A DNA stretch of 64,000 nucleotides from a virus. The notes below the pieces were generated by a model. That model was not told the origin of the DNA, searched no databases, and worked only from the letters and a program-made list of their open reading frames with translations. The translations under genes were made by a program, and so were the position numbers. The stretch spans positions 62,001 through 126,000 of the IMG/VR virus record IMGVR_UViG_3300029286_002355, one strand, 5' to 3'. Shown piece after piece: positions 8,703 to 16,316 of the stretch (positions are counted from its first letter, which is position 1; every line of letters begins with the position of its first letter).

Positions 8703-9566
8703 TTAGCCTTTCTTTCTGTTTTGAGGGAACAACCACACCCCTGTAACTTTCCAAAGTTTATCACATAATGTAGCTATTACAACAATAACAATAATGATGG
8801 CAAAAATTTTATTGGTACAGCCTCTACGAGAAGATGTTTCCATGAGATAACCAATACCGTTTTGAGCATTAACAACTTCTGCTAGAATAATCCATCCCCA
8901 ACCTACTCCATAAACCCCACGAAGATGATTCCATATAGAAGGCATAGCTACAGGAAGCAATACGTTTTTTACCAACTGCCATTGAGATGCCCCCTTTGTT
9001 TTCGCCACATCAAGGAATGATTCGCTTACGTCATCGATTGAACGAATGACCAAGGGGAGAAGCACAACAAAACAGGCAATAAAAAGAAATCCTATTTTTT
9101 GTATTTCATCAGAACCCCACCAAGCCAAGGTCAAGGGAATAAAACTGATAATAGGAACATAGGAACCAATTAAAGCTACGGGTTTGAAAAAAGAAGAAAT
9201 AGGTGTAAACGCTGCCATATAAGTTCCAAGAACAAGAGCTAAAATCGCAGCAAGAATAAAACCTGATGTTACACGGACAAAAGAGACCCCAACGCTTCTT
9301 AGTAAGCCCTGATCAAAATGAAGAATGGGAAATGCCTGTAGAACTTCGACAGGACTAGGGAGAATAATAGGCGGAAGCATTCTATCTTCAACCCTATCTC
9401 CATTTGTAGAAAACCACCAAAATCCTATCAGAAGAGCAAGAAACGAAACCGTGATAAGAATTGATCTTTCTTTGGCAAGCTCTTTACGAACAGGGAACTT
9501 GGCAATTCTTACGACAAGAGTTAGAAGCACAACCAACCCTAAAATTATTCCAATGAAGCTCCACAT
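8703..9566 (-). CDS. ABC transporter permease (SsuC/TauC family)
   Basis: The 287-residue integral membrane protein has about seven hydrophobic segments and the EAA coupling loop DVAKTKGASQWQLVKNVLLP near residues 188-207, which docks onto the ABC ATPase. The length and the VLPSP-like segment (ILPSPVEVLQAFP) are typical of SsuC/TauC/NrtB permeases; an extra N-terminal membrane segment precedes it. It is preceded by a stem-loop separating it from the substrate-binding gene and followed directly by the ATPase gene. Confidence 0.88.
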   Translation of the reverse strand: MWSFIGIILGLVVLLTLVVRIAKFPVRKELAKERSILITVSFLALLIGFWWFSTNGDRVEDRMLPPIILPSPVEVLQAFPILHFDQGLLRSVGVSFVRVTSGFILAAILALVLGTYMAAFTPISSFFKPVALIGSYVPIISFIPLTLAWWGSDEIQKIGFLFIACFVVLLPLVIRSIDDVSESFLDVAKTKGASQWQLVKNVLLPVAMPSIWNHLRGVYGVGWGWIILAEVVNAQNGIGYLMETSSRRGCTNKIFAIIIVIVVIATLCDKLWKVTGVWLFPQNRKKG

Positions 9567-9585
9567 AATTCCCTCGTTTCTTTAG

Positions 9586-9623
9586 CAAAAGGGAATGGAA
9601 GGTTTCTTCCACTCCCTTTTTTG
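9586..9623 (-). terminator. Intra-operon stem-loop between binding protein and permease genes
   Basis: AAAAGGGA-TGGAAG and CTTCCA-TCCCTTTT form a 14-pair stem with one mismatch and a GTTT loop in the 73-base gap. On the minus strand it is followed by only a short T run, so it is more likely a partial terminator or a 3'-end stabiliser for the binding-protein message, as is common in ABC operons. Confidence 0.6.
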
Positions 9624-9639
9624 CCAACATAGTTTTTGC

Positions 9640-11403
9640 CTATTCGGTTTCGAGAGGATATACCTTGATTTCGGTTCTTCGATTTTTCTTGTTTTGCTCC
9701 TTGTCGCTTGAATCTGTGCAACCGGGCAACGGGCTATCCCAACCATTTCCAACAACCTTGAACTTGTTAGGGTCAAAATTGGGATATTTGGTCAAAATAG
9801 ACTTCTTAACCGCTTCGGCTCTGTCATAGGACAATTTGCGAATAGCATCAGAAGGCACTAATCCCTTCATACTTCCATCGGTATTTCCTTCGATGACGAT
9901 GTAAGCATTACCGAAATTACCTGCAAGCATACCAATTTCAACAAGCGAATTTGGAATATTGGTATCATAGGTGGAATTCAAATCCCATTTACCAGATTCA
10001 AACCTAATCTGAACAGCCTTGGAAAGAATATTCCCTTCTCCAGCCTCAAGGGTCTTAAACACCATATTGGGACTGAAAACAGGCTGAGACAAATCCTGAA
10101 CGTCTTTATAGTCGTTAACCATTCCAAGAAGGAACTTGGAAGCCTTAACTTTGGCAGCAACAATAGGAGCATCAATAACCCCAAGTGACTGATAGATTGT
10201 TGAAGATTTATTCCAAATAGACTCAAAGTTAACTGGATTCATTTGGTCGCAGAAGAACTTGTAATTCTCTCTGTAATTGAGAAGATGGGCATCTCCGCTA
10301 GCAATACCACCATCTTTGCCAATCATCATTGCGCAATCCGCTACCGGAAGATTATAGGCCGCACTAAGATATTTGGCTGCAAGTTGGGGGTCTTTTCGAA
10401 CCATATCAACCCCCTCGAAAATACAGCGAATCATTTTTTCAACGATATCGGGATGATCGGTTGCAAAATCATTACGAACAGCCCAAACATCGAAGATAAC
10501 ATTATTGGCTGTAGCACTTGTAACCACCAATCTTGTTCCGGGGACTGAATCTGTAACCGTATAGATGTCAGGAGACCACCCCACGAAAGCATCAAACGAT
10601 GTATCCTGAACGAACAACTTAGCGGCTGAAGGAGCATCTTTTGTCCAACGGAAATCAATTTCGGCAGGATCAATACCCGCATTGATAAGCAGAATCATAA
10701 AGAAATTATGGCTAGGCGAATTCTGAGCAAGAACAACCTTGCACCTAACTCCATTCTTCATGCGGAAATCATTAATGGACTTGATATTGTTTCGAGAGAC
10801 AACCCCATCTCCACCATTTGAGTTATCAATGGCTTGAGCTACAATAGGAATAGTTCGTGAATCCTTTGACAAAGCAGGTGCAAAGAGAGCAATCATGTCC
10901 AATGTACCCCACAGAATATGAGAATGCCCACTCGCAAACAAATCTCTTGCCATGACAGGATCATCCACCAAACTAAGCTCAACGAAAAAGCCATACTTCT
11001 TATAGAAAAGACTTTCTTCGTTAGCCCCCATTCCGTTATTAGCCATGATGATTCCAGCCCATCCCGGCCATACATTAATAGGGAATTTCACCAAGAGTTT
11101 ACCGTTCTTGGTTGTTTTGTCATATGAGCTAACTGCCGTAACCGGAGGCATTACGCTATCTCCAATAAGCGAAACTGTATTAGTTCCTGCAAGCAATTTG
11201 GAGTTAATATCAACAGCAGTTTTGATTGCCGCCACTACATTACTCCCAAGGTTATTCAACTTATCCTTAAGAGCGTTAATGTTAATTGACGGATTTGAAG
11301 TCGGAGCAGGAGGGAACAACTTATCCTTCCACCTATAGCCCCCAATACTCAGTACGGCAATTACAGCCAATGCTACCAGAATTTTACCCTTTAGTGTCAT
11401 CAT
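9640..11403 (-). CDS. Substrate-binding protein fused to OmpA-like domain
   Basis: A 587-residue fusion. Residues 7-25 are a membrane anchor or uncleaved signal (ILVALAVIAVLSIGGY). Residues from about 80 to 420 resemble NMT1/SsuA-type periplasmic binding proteins (INVWPGWAGIIMANNG, then DLFASGHSHILWG and DAFVGWSPDIY). The last 130 residues are an OmpA-like peptidoglycan-binding domain (IVIEGNTDGS, SYDRAEAVKKSI, KNRRTEIKVYP). Proteins of this architecture are annotated in bacteria as 'phosphate ABC transporter substrate-binding/OmpA family'. The OmpA part implies function in a diderm envelope, tethering the binding domain to the cell wall. It lies between the PspA gene and the permease gene. 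Confidence 0.85.
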   Translation of the reverse strand: MMTLKGKILVALAVIAVLSIGGYRWKDKLFPPAPTSNPSININALKDKLNNLGSNVVAAIKTAVDINSKLLAGTNTVSLIGDSVMPPVTAVSSYDKTTKNGKLLVKFPINVWPGWAGIIMANNGMGANEESLFYKKYGFFVELSLVDDPVMARDLFASGHSHILWGTLDMIALFAPALSKDSRTIPIVAQAIDNSNGGDGVVSRNNIKSINDFRMKNGVRCKVVLAQNSPSHNFFMILLINAGIDPAEIDFRWTKDAPSAAKLFVQDTSFDAFVGWSPDIYTVTDSVPGTRLVVTSATANNVIFDVWAVRNDFATDHPDIVEKMIRCIFEGVDMVRKDPQLAAKYLSAAYNLPVADCAMMIGKDGGIASGDAHLLNYRENYKFFCDQMNPVNFESIWNKSSTIYQSLGVIDAPIVAAKVKASKFLLGMVNDYKDVQDLSQPVFSPNMVFKTLEAGEGNILSKAVQIRFESGKWDLNSTYDTNIPNSLVEIGMLAGNFGNAYIVIEGNTDGSMKGLVPSDAIRKLSYDRAEAVKKSILTKYPNFDPNKFKVVGNGWDSPLPGCTDSSDKEQNKKNRRTEIKVYPLETE

Positions 11404-11450
11404 ATCTATACCCCTTTCTTTGTTACTACTATTATTGTTTGTTTATTTAC

Positions 11451-12218
11451 CTATGCTGTTGCTTCTATCTTTTGACGTTCTACAGGCTTAGACTCCGCTG
11501 TAGCTTCGGGAGCTTGAACCCCAATAGAAGCTTTCTGCTTGTACTCATTGAACAGAGCCCTACCACGTGCTTTTCGAGCGTCCTGTTGCATCCTGATATT
11601 TGCACCCATTTCTTTTGCAAGATCCATCGTTGCTGTCATTTGACCTTGCCCCTGAACAGACGCTTCACGCATCCTCTGTAATGCGGAAGCTGCTTCTCCA
11701 CCCACCATCCCTTGAAGCTCCGTAATAGATGCCTTCATCATTTGAGCAACCGATTCCATGTTTCTTGAGACTCGAACCTGAGCCTTAAGAGACATAAACT
11801 GTCGTTCGAGCTTTTGAATCTGACGAAGAGATTCCGCAATGATTTCGGTGTTCTGCTTATAGCTTGCGTTAAGCGTTTCCAGTTGTTCTTGGTTGGTTTT
11901 TAATTCACCTTCAAGGTTTGCCAACTCTTCCGCATAAATAGAACCGTTAGCCTCATCGTTCTCTTTTATAGCCAACTCAATCAAACGCTTAAACTCGTCT
12001 TGCTTATTGGTTTGATCCTTAATTTGCATTCTGAGAAGGATAATCGTAGATTGCAACTGACCATTGGCATAATGAGCCTTGTCAGCTTTCACCTTCTCTT
12101 CCCGCAAACTCTTCTCAACAACCGCTTCGTTCATGGCGTCTGTTTCTGTAGATTTCTCTATCCACAAACCCAAAGCCGCAAATACTCTTGCCAATGCCCT
12201 TCTAATGCTATCGAACAT
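11451..12218 (-). CDS. PspA/IM30 (Vipp1) family membrane-remodelling protein
   Basis: The 255-residue protein is almost wholly alpha-helical coiled coil with the PspA layout: an amphipathic N-terminal helix (MFDSIRRALARVFAALG), long heptad helices, and a MESVAQMMKASITELQGM segment near residue 155. It has an Ala/Glu-rich disordered tail. PspA/IM30 proteins are bacterial relatives of ESCRT-III that bind and reshape stressed membranes. The start follows an AGGAG at a good distance, and a sigma-70-type promoter lies just upstream. Together with a Ycf46/Vps4-like AAA+ protein 5 kb downstream this suggests an ESCRT-III/Vps4-style pair on a phage. The family call rests on pattern and context, not a search. 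Confidence 0.75.
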   Translation of the reverse strand: MFDSIRRALARVFAALGLWIEKSTETDAMNEAVVEKSLREEKVKADKAHYANGQLQSTIILLRMQIKDQTNKQDEFKRLIELAIKENDEANGSIYAEELANLEGELKTNQEQLETLNASYKQNTEIIAESLRQIQKLERQFMSLKAQVRVSRNMESVAQMMKASITELQGMVGGEAASALQRMREASVQGQGQMTATMDLAKEMGANIRMQQDARKARGRALFNEYKQKASIGVQAPEATAESKPVERQKIEATA

Positions 12219-12247
12219 AATTAACTCCTTTCTTTATTGTTTGATAC

Positions 12248-12275
12248 ATTCTATCAGGTTTACAAAAAAATGCAA
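12248..12275 (-). promoter_or_regulatory. Sigma-70 promoter TTGCAT-16-TAGAAT before pspA-like gene
   Basis: The minus strand reads TTGCAT (12270-12275), a 16-base spacer, then TAGAAT (12248-12253), about 30 bases before the ATG at 12218. It would transcribe the PspA, binding-protein, permease and ATPase genes. Confidence 0.6.
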
Positions 12276-12287
12276 GTAAAATCGTAA

Positions 12288-12995
12288 TCAATCTTCTCGC
12301 TCCAAAAGAATCTTCTCTTTTAGAATGAAATCAAATTTTTCGTTCAACTCCTTTTCATTCGAAGCACCAACAACTGTAGCCCCACGATCCTGAACCGCTT
12401 TGAACAAACCAGCATCAATATCAAAAGCTACAAAATGAATTCCGTTTTTAATTCCTTCTTTTGACAAACCATCCATGATAGCATCGGGAGATGGGCCGGC
12501 GTTTGATCCACCATCCGTAAGAACCATAATATGTTTGGCTGGAGCATTTTTTATAATCGCAAGTTGATCAGAAGCAAGCTTGATAGCATTTCCAAGGGGA
12601 GTACCACCATCGGGAGAAGGAACTTTCCACTTCTTAATAACTTCAGATGCTTTTTTGTTATTATTCGCAATCCCAAATCCCTCATAAAGGACTCTGCCAT
12701 GATTAAGCAGAACAAGGCCAAGACCAATAGCACGATTCTTAGACATAGAAAGATATTGATCTAATCTGTTCCCAATTGATTCCAGAGCCCGACGAGAAAT
12801 GGCATCCTTACTTTCGTCTACACCTTTGTCATTTTTAACCGATTGTGCCATACTGCCAGAACCATCCCAAACAATATAGATAGCAATATTGTCTGTCTCC
12901 ACAGGAAGATCTACGGTTTTAACAGGGGCGGGAACAGAACCCGAACAACCTGCCACCATAACCATTATTGCTGCCAACACTATTGATCTTTTCAT
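12288..12995 (-). CDS. von Willebrand factor A domain lipoprotein
   Basis: The 235-residue protein starts with a lipoprotein signal peptide ending in the lipobox VAGC (Cys near residue 17), so it should be anchored to the cell envelope. The rest is a vWA domain with an intact MIDAS metal site: DGSGSM (D-x-S-x-S), GTPLG, and VLTDGG. vWA proteins mediate metal-dependent protein contacts and often pair with AAA+ ATPases. An AGGAG precedes the ATG. It lies between the nicotinate phosphoribosyltransferase and PspA genes and belongs to the envelope module by position. Confidence 0.85.
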   Translation of the reverse strand: MKRSIVLAAIMVMVAGCSGSVPAPVKTVDLPVETDNIAIYIVWDGSGSMAQSVKNDKGVDESKDAISRRALESIGNRLDQYLSMSKNRAIGLGLVLLNHGRVLYEGFGIANNNKKASEVIKKWKVPSPDGGTPLGNAIKLASDQLAIIKNAPAKHIMVLTDGGSNAGPSPDAIMDGLSKEGIKNGIHFVAFDIDAGLFKAVQDRGATVVGASNEKELNEKFDFILKEKILLERED

Positions 12996-13019
12996 TATTT
13001 CTCCTTTTCTATGTTTTTT

Positions 13020-14198
13020 CTACGAATCCAACGACTTACCGAAACATTCCCAATTAGTCACTCTAATTGCTTCTGGATCACCCATTACTTTTCCCTTATC
13101 ATCCGATGTTTTAACAACGGGGATTCCATTAATACTCCACAGTTTAATAACCATATTAAGAGCAGGAGAATTTGGAAAATCATTGGTAAAGAAGGTTCCA
13201 ATCCCAAACGAGCAATTAATTACATCCCTGCAATATCTTGAAATATCAACCGCTTTTCTGCAATCCAAGGCGTTACTAAAGATGATCGTTTTTGTCAAAG
13301 GATTAATCTTCATCTTTTTATAGTGCGCAACAATCTTGTCTGTAAACTCCATTTCGTTACCAGAATCGCATCGGACACCATCAAAAAGCTTAGCATAACG
13401 AAGATCGAAATCCTTAAGGAAGAGATCGGTTCCAAGTGTATCGGTAAGAGCAATACCCAAATTTCCGCCATAGACTTTAACCCAGTTTTCCATCCCGAAG
13501 AGGTTGCTATGACGAATTCCAAATAGGGCTTGCATGGCCTGATACCACTCATGGGCCTGAGTTCCTTTGGGAGTCATATTGTTTTGATACGATAGATAAA
13601 CATTGCTCGTACCAACAAACCGATTGAATGGCTTCATGTTTTCAACAACCATAGCCTGAGCCAAAAAGTCTTTACGTCTACGGGTTCCAAAATCTGTAGT
13701 GATGCAGTTCCAATCCTGAAGCTGATTCATTTTTTCTTTAGCCCTATCTGCTTCTCCAACTCTATTCCAATTAGTATCAATAATTTTGAAATAAAGTTCC
13801 GAAACGGTTGCCATCAGCTTAACTTCCCACAAAACCGTTTCGCACCAAGGGCCTTCGATATCAATAACTAAATTTTTCTCTTCATTGAGGGAAATCTTAA
13901 CCTGTTTAGGATTATAGCGGTAATTTCTGAGATAGTCAAAATACCAAGGCTTAAGATATGGGCAAGTCTTACGATACCATTCGATTTCGGATTCACTAAT
14001 GGCAAATAGCGGGAAAAAGGTGGAAACTTGATATTGCAATGCCTTAAGGAATTCTTCGTTGAATCTTTGTTTGCCCCTGTTGATAAAACGATAATGTGCA
14101 ATAGCATCGGGAAACAGTTCAAGAATTGCGGCTTGCATTGAAAACTTGTACTGATCGTCGTCAAGCATTGAACGGATTATTGTTTCATTTGTATTCAT
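13020..14198 (-). CDS. pncB: Nicotinate phosphoribosyltransferase
   Basis: The 392-residue protein matches PncB throughout: SMLDDDQYKFSMQ at the N-terminus, TDFGTRRRKDF, GTSNVYL, PKGTQAHEW, HSNLFGMENW, LTDTLGTDLFL, DGVRCDSG and FGIGTFFTND. The enzyme joins nicotinate to PRPP to give nicotinate mononucleotide, the entry point of NAD salvage. The window also encodes an NAD-dependent DNA ligase, so extra NAD supply would be useful to the phage. A strong host-type promoter lies upstream. Whether the adjacent ABC importer carries a nicotinate-related substrate is speculation. Confidence 0.93.
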   Translation of the reverse strand: MNTNETIIRSMLDDDQYKFSMQAAILELFPDAIAHYRFINRGKQRFNEEFLKALQYQVSTFFPLFAISESEIEWYRKTCPYLKPWYFDYLRNYRYNPKQVKISLNEEKNLVIDIEGPWCETVLWEVKLMATVSELYFKIIDTNWNRVGEADRAKEKMNQLQDWNCITTDFGTRRRKDFLAQAMVVENMKPFNRFVGTSNVYLSYQNNMTPKGTQAHEWYQAMQALFGIRHSNLFGMENWVKVYGGNLGIALTDTLGTDLFLKDFDLRYAKLFDGVRCDSGNEMEFTDKIVAHYKKMKINPLTKTIIFSNALDCRKAVDISRYCRDVINCSFGIGTFFTNDFPNSPALNMVIKLWSINGIPVVKTSDDKGKVMGDPEAIRVTNWECFGKSLDS

Positions 14199-14242
14199 TT
14201 TTTCTCCAATGCTAAATTACTTTTTCAATCTTTAATGCAGCC

Positions 14243-14270
14243 ATTGTAACAGATTAGCGGATAAAGTCAA
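14243..14270 (-). promoter_or_regulatory. Sigma-70 promoter TTGACT-16-TACAAT before pncB
   Basis: The minus strand reads TTGACT (14265-14270), a 16-base spacer and TACAAT (14243-14248), followed by a 44-base leader with GGAG before the ATG at 14198. An almost identical promoter, with the same TTGACT and TACAAT boxes and spacer ending in ATCTGT, lies at 31376-31403. Confidence 0.75.
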
Positions 14271-14288
14271 GAACTGTTTTCAACTATT

Positions 14289-14711
14289 TTATTTATTTTT
14301 TACCAACCTAAAATATAGCTTTTCTATTTTTTTAATAAAATCTTCCATAGAATTATCCCACTTTAGACAATTACACTGGAAACAACATGGTACTATATTG
14401 CCCTTAATATATCCCTTATTGCTATCCATTCTATCGATACCTTGATATTTGATTTCTTTTCTAAACTCTTTGCTTTCACCAAATAGAACAAAAGTATTAC
14501 TTGGACCATCCCCGCAATAATGACAATTTTTATACATAATTTCTCTTACATCTTTTTTGGATAATTGAAGGGGAAACCCTTTTGTCCTTGCCCTTTGTCT
14601 TAGCCCGTTAAACATTCTTTTAATTACCTTGCTGTCTGCGTAATCTTGGTCTTCGTATTTTTCTTGATAACGAACAACAGCCCGTTCAATCATGCCACAA
14701 CTTCTGCAATG
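14289..14711 (-). pseudogene. HNH endonuclease gene, 3' part (split by TnpB element)
   Basis: An ATG-initiated frame at 14289-14693 encodes 134 residues with an HNH/treble-clef nuclease core (CHYCG, GIDRMDSNKGY, NIVPCCFQCN), close to free-standing phage HNH endonucleases. The frame is open upstream of that ATG to 14711, where HCRSCG precedes the Met and the TnpB element begins. The matching N-terminal half lies on the far side of the element (16020-16148). Removing 14712-16019 joins them into one 183-residue protein whose N-terminal zinc ribbon (CDRC ... HCRSC) is completed across the junction. The shortened ATG product might still be made, but it lacks the ribbon. Confidence 0.75.
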
Positions 14712-14713
14712 AA

Positions 14714-15910
14714 CTACCCAGACACTAAAGATGTCTGGGTTTCTATAGGATAGTTCCTACCCTTTTGAAATCCCATATTGGTTAATGCAAAGTCTTTAAC
14801 GTTCTTGGAAGCATTAACGTCTCTATCATGCTCCGAACCACACTTCTTACATTTCCATACTCTTTCATCTAATGTGAGTTCGTGATAGACTTCTCCACAA
14901 ACATTACAAGTCTTGCTGGACGGTTCAAATCTTCCTATCTTTAGAAAATTCTTACCATACCAATCGGACTTGTACTGAAGCATTCGGGTTAAATTGAACC
15001 AACCTAAATCTCCTATAATTCTGTTTGTAGGTGCTTGATTTTGACTCTGCATGTTTTTAATAGATAAGTCTTCAATACAAATCGTCTCTACTTGGTTATC
15101 GTGAGTCAATTTGTGTGATAGTTTATCTAAGAAATCTTTCCTTTGTCTTGCTATTTTTGCGTGTAACTTACTTATTTGCTCCTTCTTTGATATATGTTTT
15201 GTTGAACCCTTTGTTAGTAACTCTAGTTCTTGCTGATGTTTTGCTAGTTTATCTTGAGATTGCCTGAAGTATTTTGGTGATTCGATTTTATCTCCGTTTG
15301 AAATCGTCAAGAACATTTTAACACCAAAGTCTATTCCAACGGTCGTACTTTCTTCAACCGCTGGCTTCTTAGGAAACTCTATATTTTGTTCTACCAATAT
15401 TGAGGCATAATACTTTCCGTCATTTCCTCTTGAAACAGTGCATTGTTTAATATTCCCTTCAAAAGCTCTATCAAATATGCACTTCAATCTATTATCCCTA
15501 TTCTTGGTTTTAATGAACTTCGGGAGGTAAAGACGATTGTTCTCAAAATCTGGTCTAATGGAGTTAGCTTCAGGACAACAGAACGATTGCTTGTTATTCT
15601 TTCTTGACTTAAATTTAGGGAATCCCATGTTAGAACGGAAGAAGTTGGTATATGCGTTGTCAAGATTTCTGATAGTTGCTTGTAACGATTGACTGCCTAT
15701 TTCGTCTAGCCATTCATGTTCTTTTTTTAGTTCTATAAGGCTATTAGCTAAATCTACCCATCCAATAGTTTTTTTAGTTTCCTTGTAGTGAGTAATCTTC
15801 TTTTGAAGGAAGTGATTATAGATGAATCGACAGGAGCCAAAGTGTTTTTCAAGCAAAACTCTTTGTCCTTTATTTGGATACAATCTATATTTGTAAGCTA
15901 GTAATTTCAT
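14714..15910 (-). CDS. tnpB: TnpB, RNA-guided endonuclease of IS605 family
   Basis: The 398-residue protein has the full TnpB layout: an N-terminal helical region (YRLYPNKGQRVLLEKHFG), the RuvC catalytic Asp in VGIDFGVK, Glu in CIEDLSIKNM, a four-Cys zinc finger (CNVCG ... CKKCG), and the last Asp in HDRDVNASKN. TnpB cleaves DNA guided by an omega RNA made from the element's right end and promotes element retention. The right-end hairpin is inside the coding region: it encodes the last residues TQTSLVSG, and the stop codon lies two bases from the element end. All catalytic residues are present, so it is probably active. Confidence 0.92.
   Translation of the reverse strand: MKLLAYKYRLYPNKGQRVLLEKHFGSCRFIYNHFLQKKITHYKETKKTIGWVDLANSLIELKKEHEWLDEIGSQSLQATIRNLDNAYTNFFRSNMGFPKFKSRKNNKQSFCCPEANSIRPDFENNRLYLPKFIKTKNRDNRLKCIFDRAFEGNIKQCTVSRGNDGKYYASILVEQNIEFPKKPAVEESTTVGIDFGVKMFLTISNGDKIESPKYFRQSQDKLAKHQQELELLTKGSTKHISKKEQISKLHAKIARQRKDFLDKLSHKLTHDNQVETICIEDLSIKNMQSQNQAPTNRIIGDLGWFNLTRMLQYKSDWYGKNFLKIGRFEPSSKTCNVCGEVYHELTLDERVWKCKKCGSEHDRDVNASKNVKDFALTNMGFQKGRNYPIETQTSLVSG
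14716..14740. repeat. Right-end hairpin of TnpB element 1
   Basis: ACCCAGACA and TGTCTGGGT form a perfect nine-pair stem around the loop CTAAAGA (TCTTTAG on the other strand). The same loop occurs at the left end and in both ends of element 2, with one change in one of them. Such subterminal hairpins are the binding sites of TnpA in IS200/IS605 elements and part of the omega RNA at the right end. Confidence 0.8.
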
Positions 15911-15981
15911 ACTACTAATCTTCTTCTATAACTATTTAGTCTTTTCCTCTAATTATTTTTGGATATTTTAGTCGCTTACAT

Positions 15982-16004
15982 CCACGACACTAAAGATGTC
16001 GTGG
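15982..16004. repeat. Left-end hairpin of TnpB element 1
   Basis: CCACGACA and TGTCGTGG form a perfect eight-pair stem around CTAAAGA. The flanking GAGCG and GTAAGCGA sequences are shared with the left end of element 2. Confidence 0.8.
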
Positions 16005-16148
16005 TTTTACGCTCCCAGAATAAACTTTCTTTTTGCCATTTTTTAATTTTCGACGCCAATACCCTCTTTCTATTTTACGAATTTTGTTACAACGATCACA
16101 TTTTACATATTTATATTCTCTACACTTTATTTTTTCTAAATTTTTCAT
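15990..16148 (-). pseudogene. HNH endonuclease gene, 5' part (truncated by TnpB element)
   Basis: A 52-codon frame starts at the ATG at 16148 (AAAGGG upstream). Its first 43 residues, to 16020, are the native N-terminus of the split HNH protein and contain VKCDRCNKIRK, half of a zinc ribbon. The last nine codons are read from the TnpB element and end at a TAG inside its left hairpin. The frame is too short for most gene finders. The leader upstream is highly structured (16168-16278). Confidence 0.7.
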
Positions 16149-16167
16149 TTTACCCTTTAAAATAGAC

Positions 16168-16278
16168 AAGCTCCTAACAGCTATCTTTGACGGCGGCTAA
16201 ACCATTTCAAGACAAGACCATTAAGAGCTTATCACTATATTTCTATTTTAAGGTTTAGCCGCCTTTCATAACATTATA
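16168..16278 (-). ncRNA. Structured leader or small RNA with 12-bp stem and pseudoknot
   Basis: A TATAAT box (16273-16278) is followed nine bases later by GGCGGCTAAACC, which pairs perfectly with GGTTTAGCCGCC (12 pairs; plus-strand arms 16192-16203 and 16252-16263), closing a 48-base loop. Within the loop AAGCTCTTAA can pair with TTAGGAGCTT downstream (16168-16177; ten pairs including one G-U), which contains AGGAG. The G+C-rich stem stands out in this AT-rich sequence. It could be a leader controlling the HNH gene, a separate small RNA, or a protein-binding site. I know no family that matches. Confidence 0.5.
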
Positions 16279-16316
16279 CAAGAATTTAACAGAAAAACCT
16301 CTATTTCTATCCATCA

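Larger units (their letters stand above)
14712..16019 (-). mobile_element. IS200/IS605-family element 1 carrying TnpB only
   Basis: A 1308-base element whose ends are fixed by the broken HNH frame. Left end (with respect to tnpB): TCTGGGAGCGTAAAACC, with a hairpin at 15982-16004. Right end: GGGTAGTT, with a hairpin at 14716-14740. Both hairpins have the same loop, TCTTTAG. The host sequence just before the left end is TTTAT, which fits the 4-5 base target-adjacent motif of this family. There is no Y1 transposase (TnpA), so movement would need one supplied in trans. Element 2 at about 27504-28874 has homologous ends. Confidence 0.8.

Noticed and set aside
11286-11681. Plus-strand open frame with hydrophobic, Cys- and Tyr-rich translation
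   Set aside because: It is antisense to the substrate-binding/OmpA and PspA genes, whose reading is supported by domain content.
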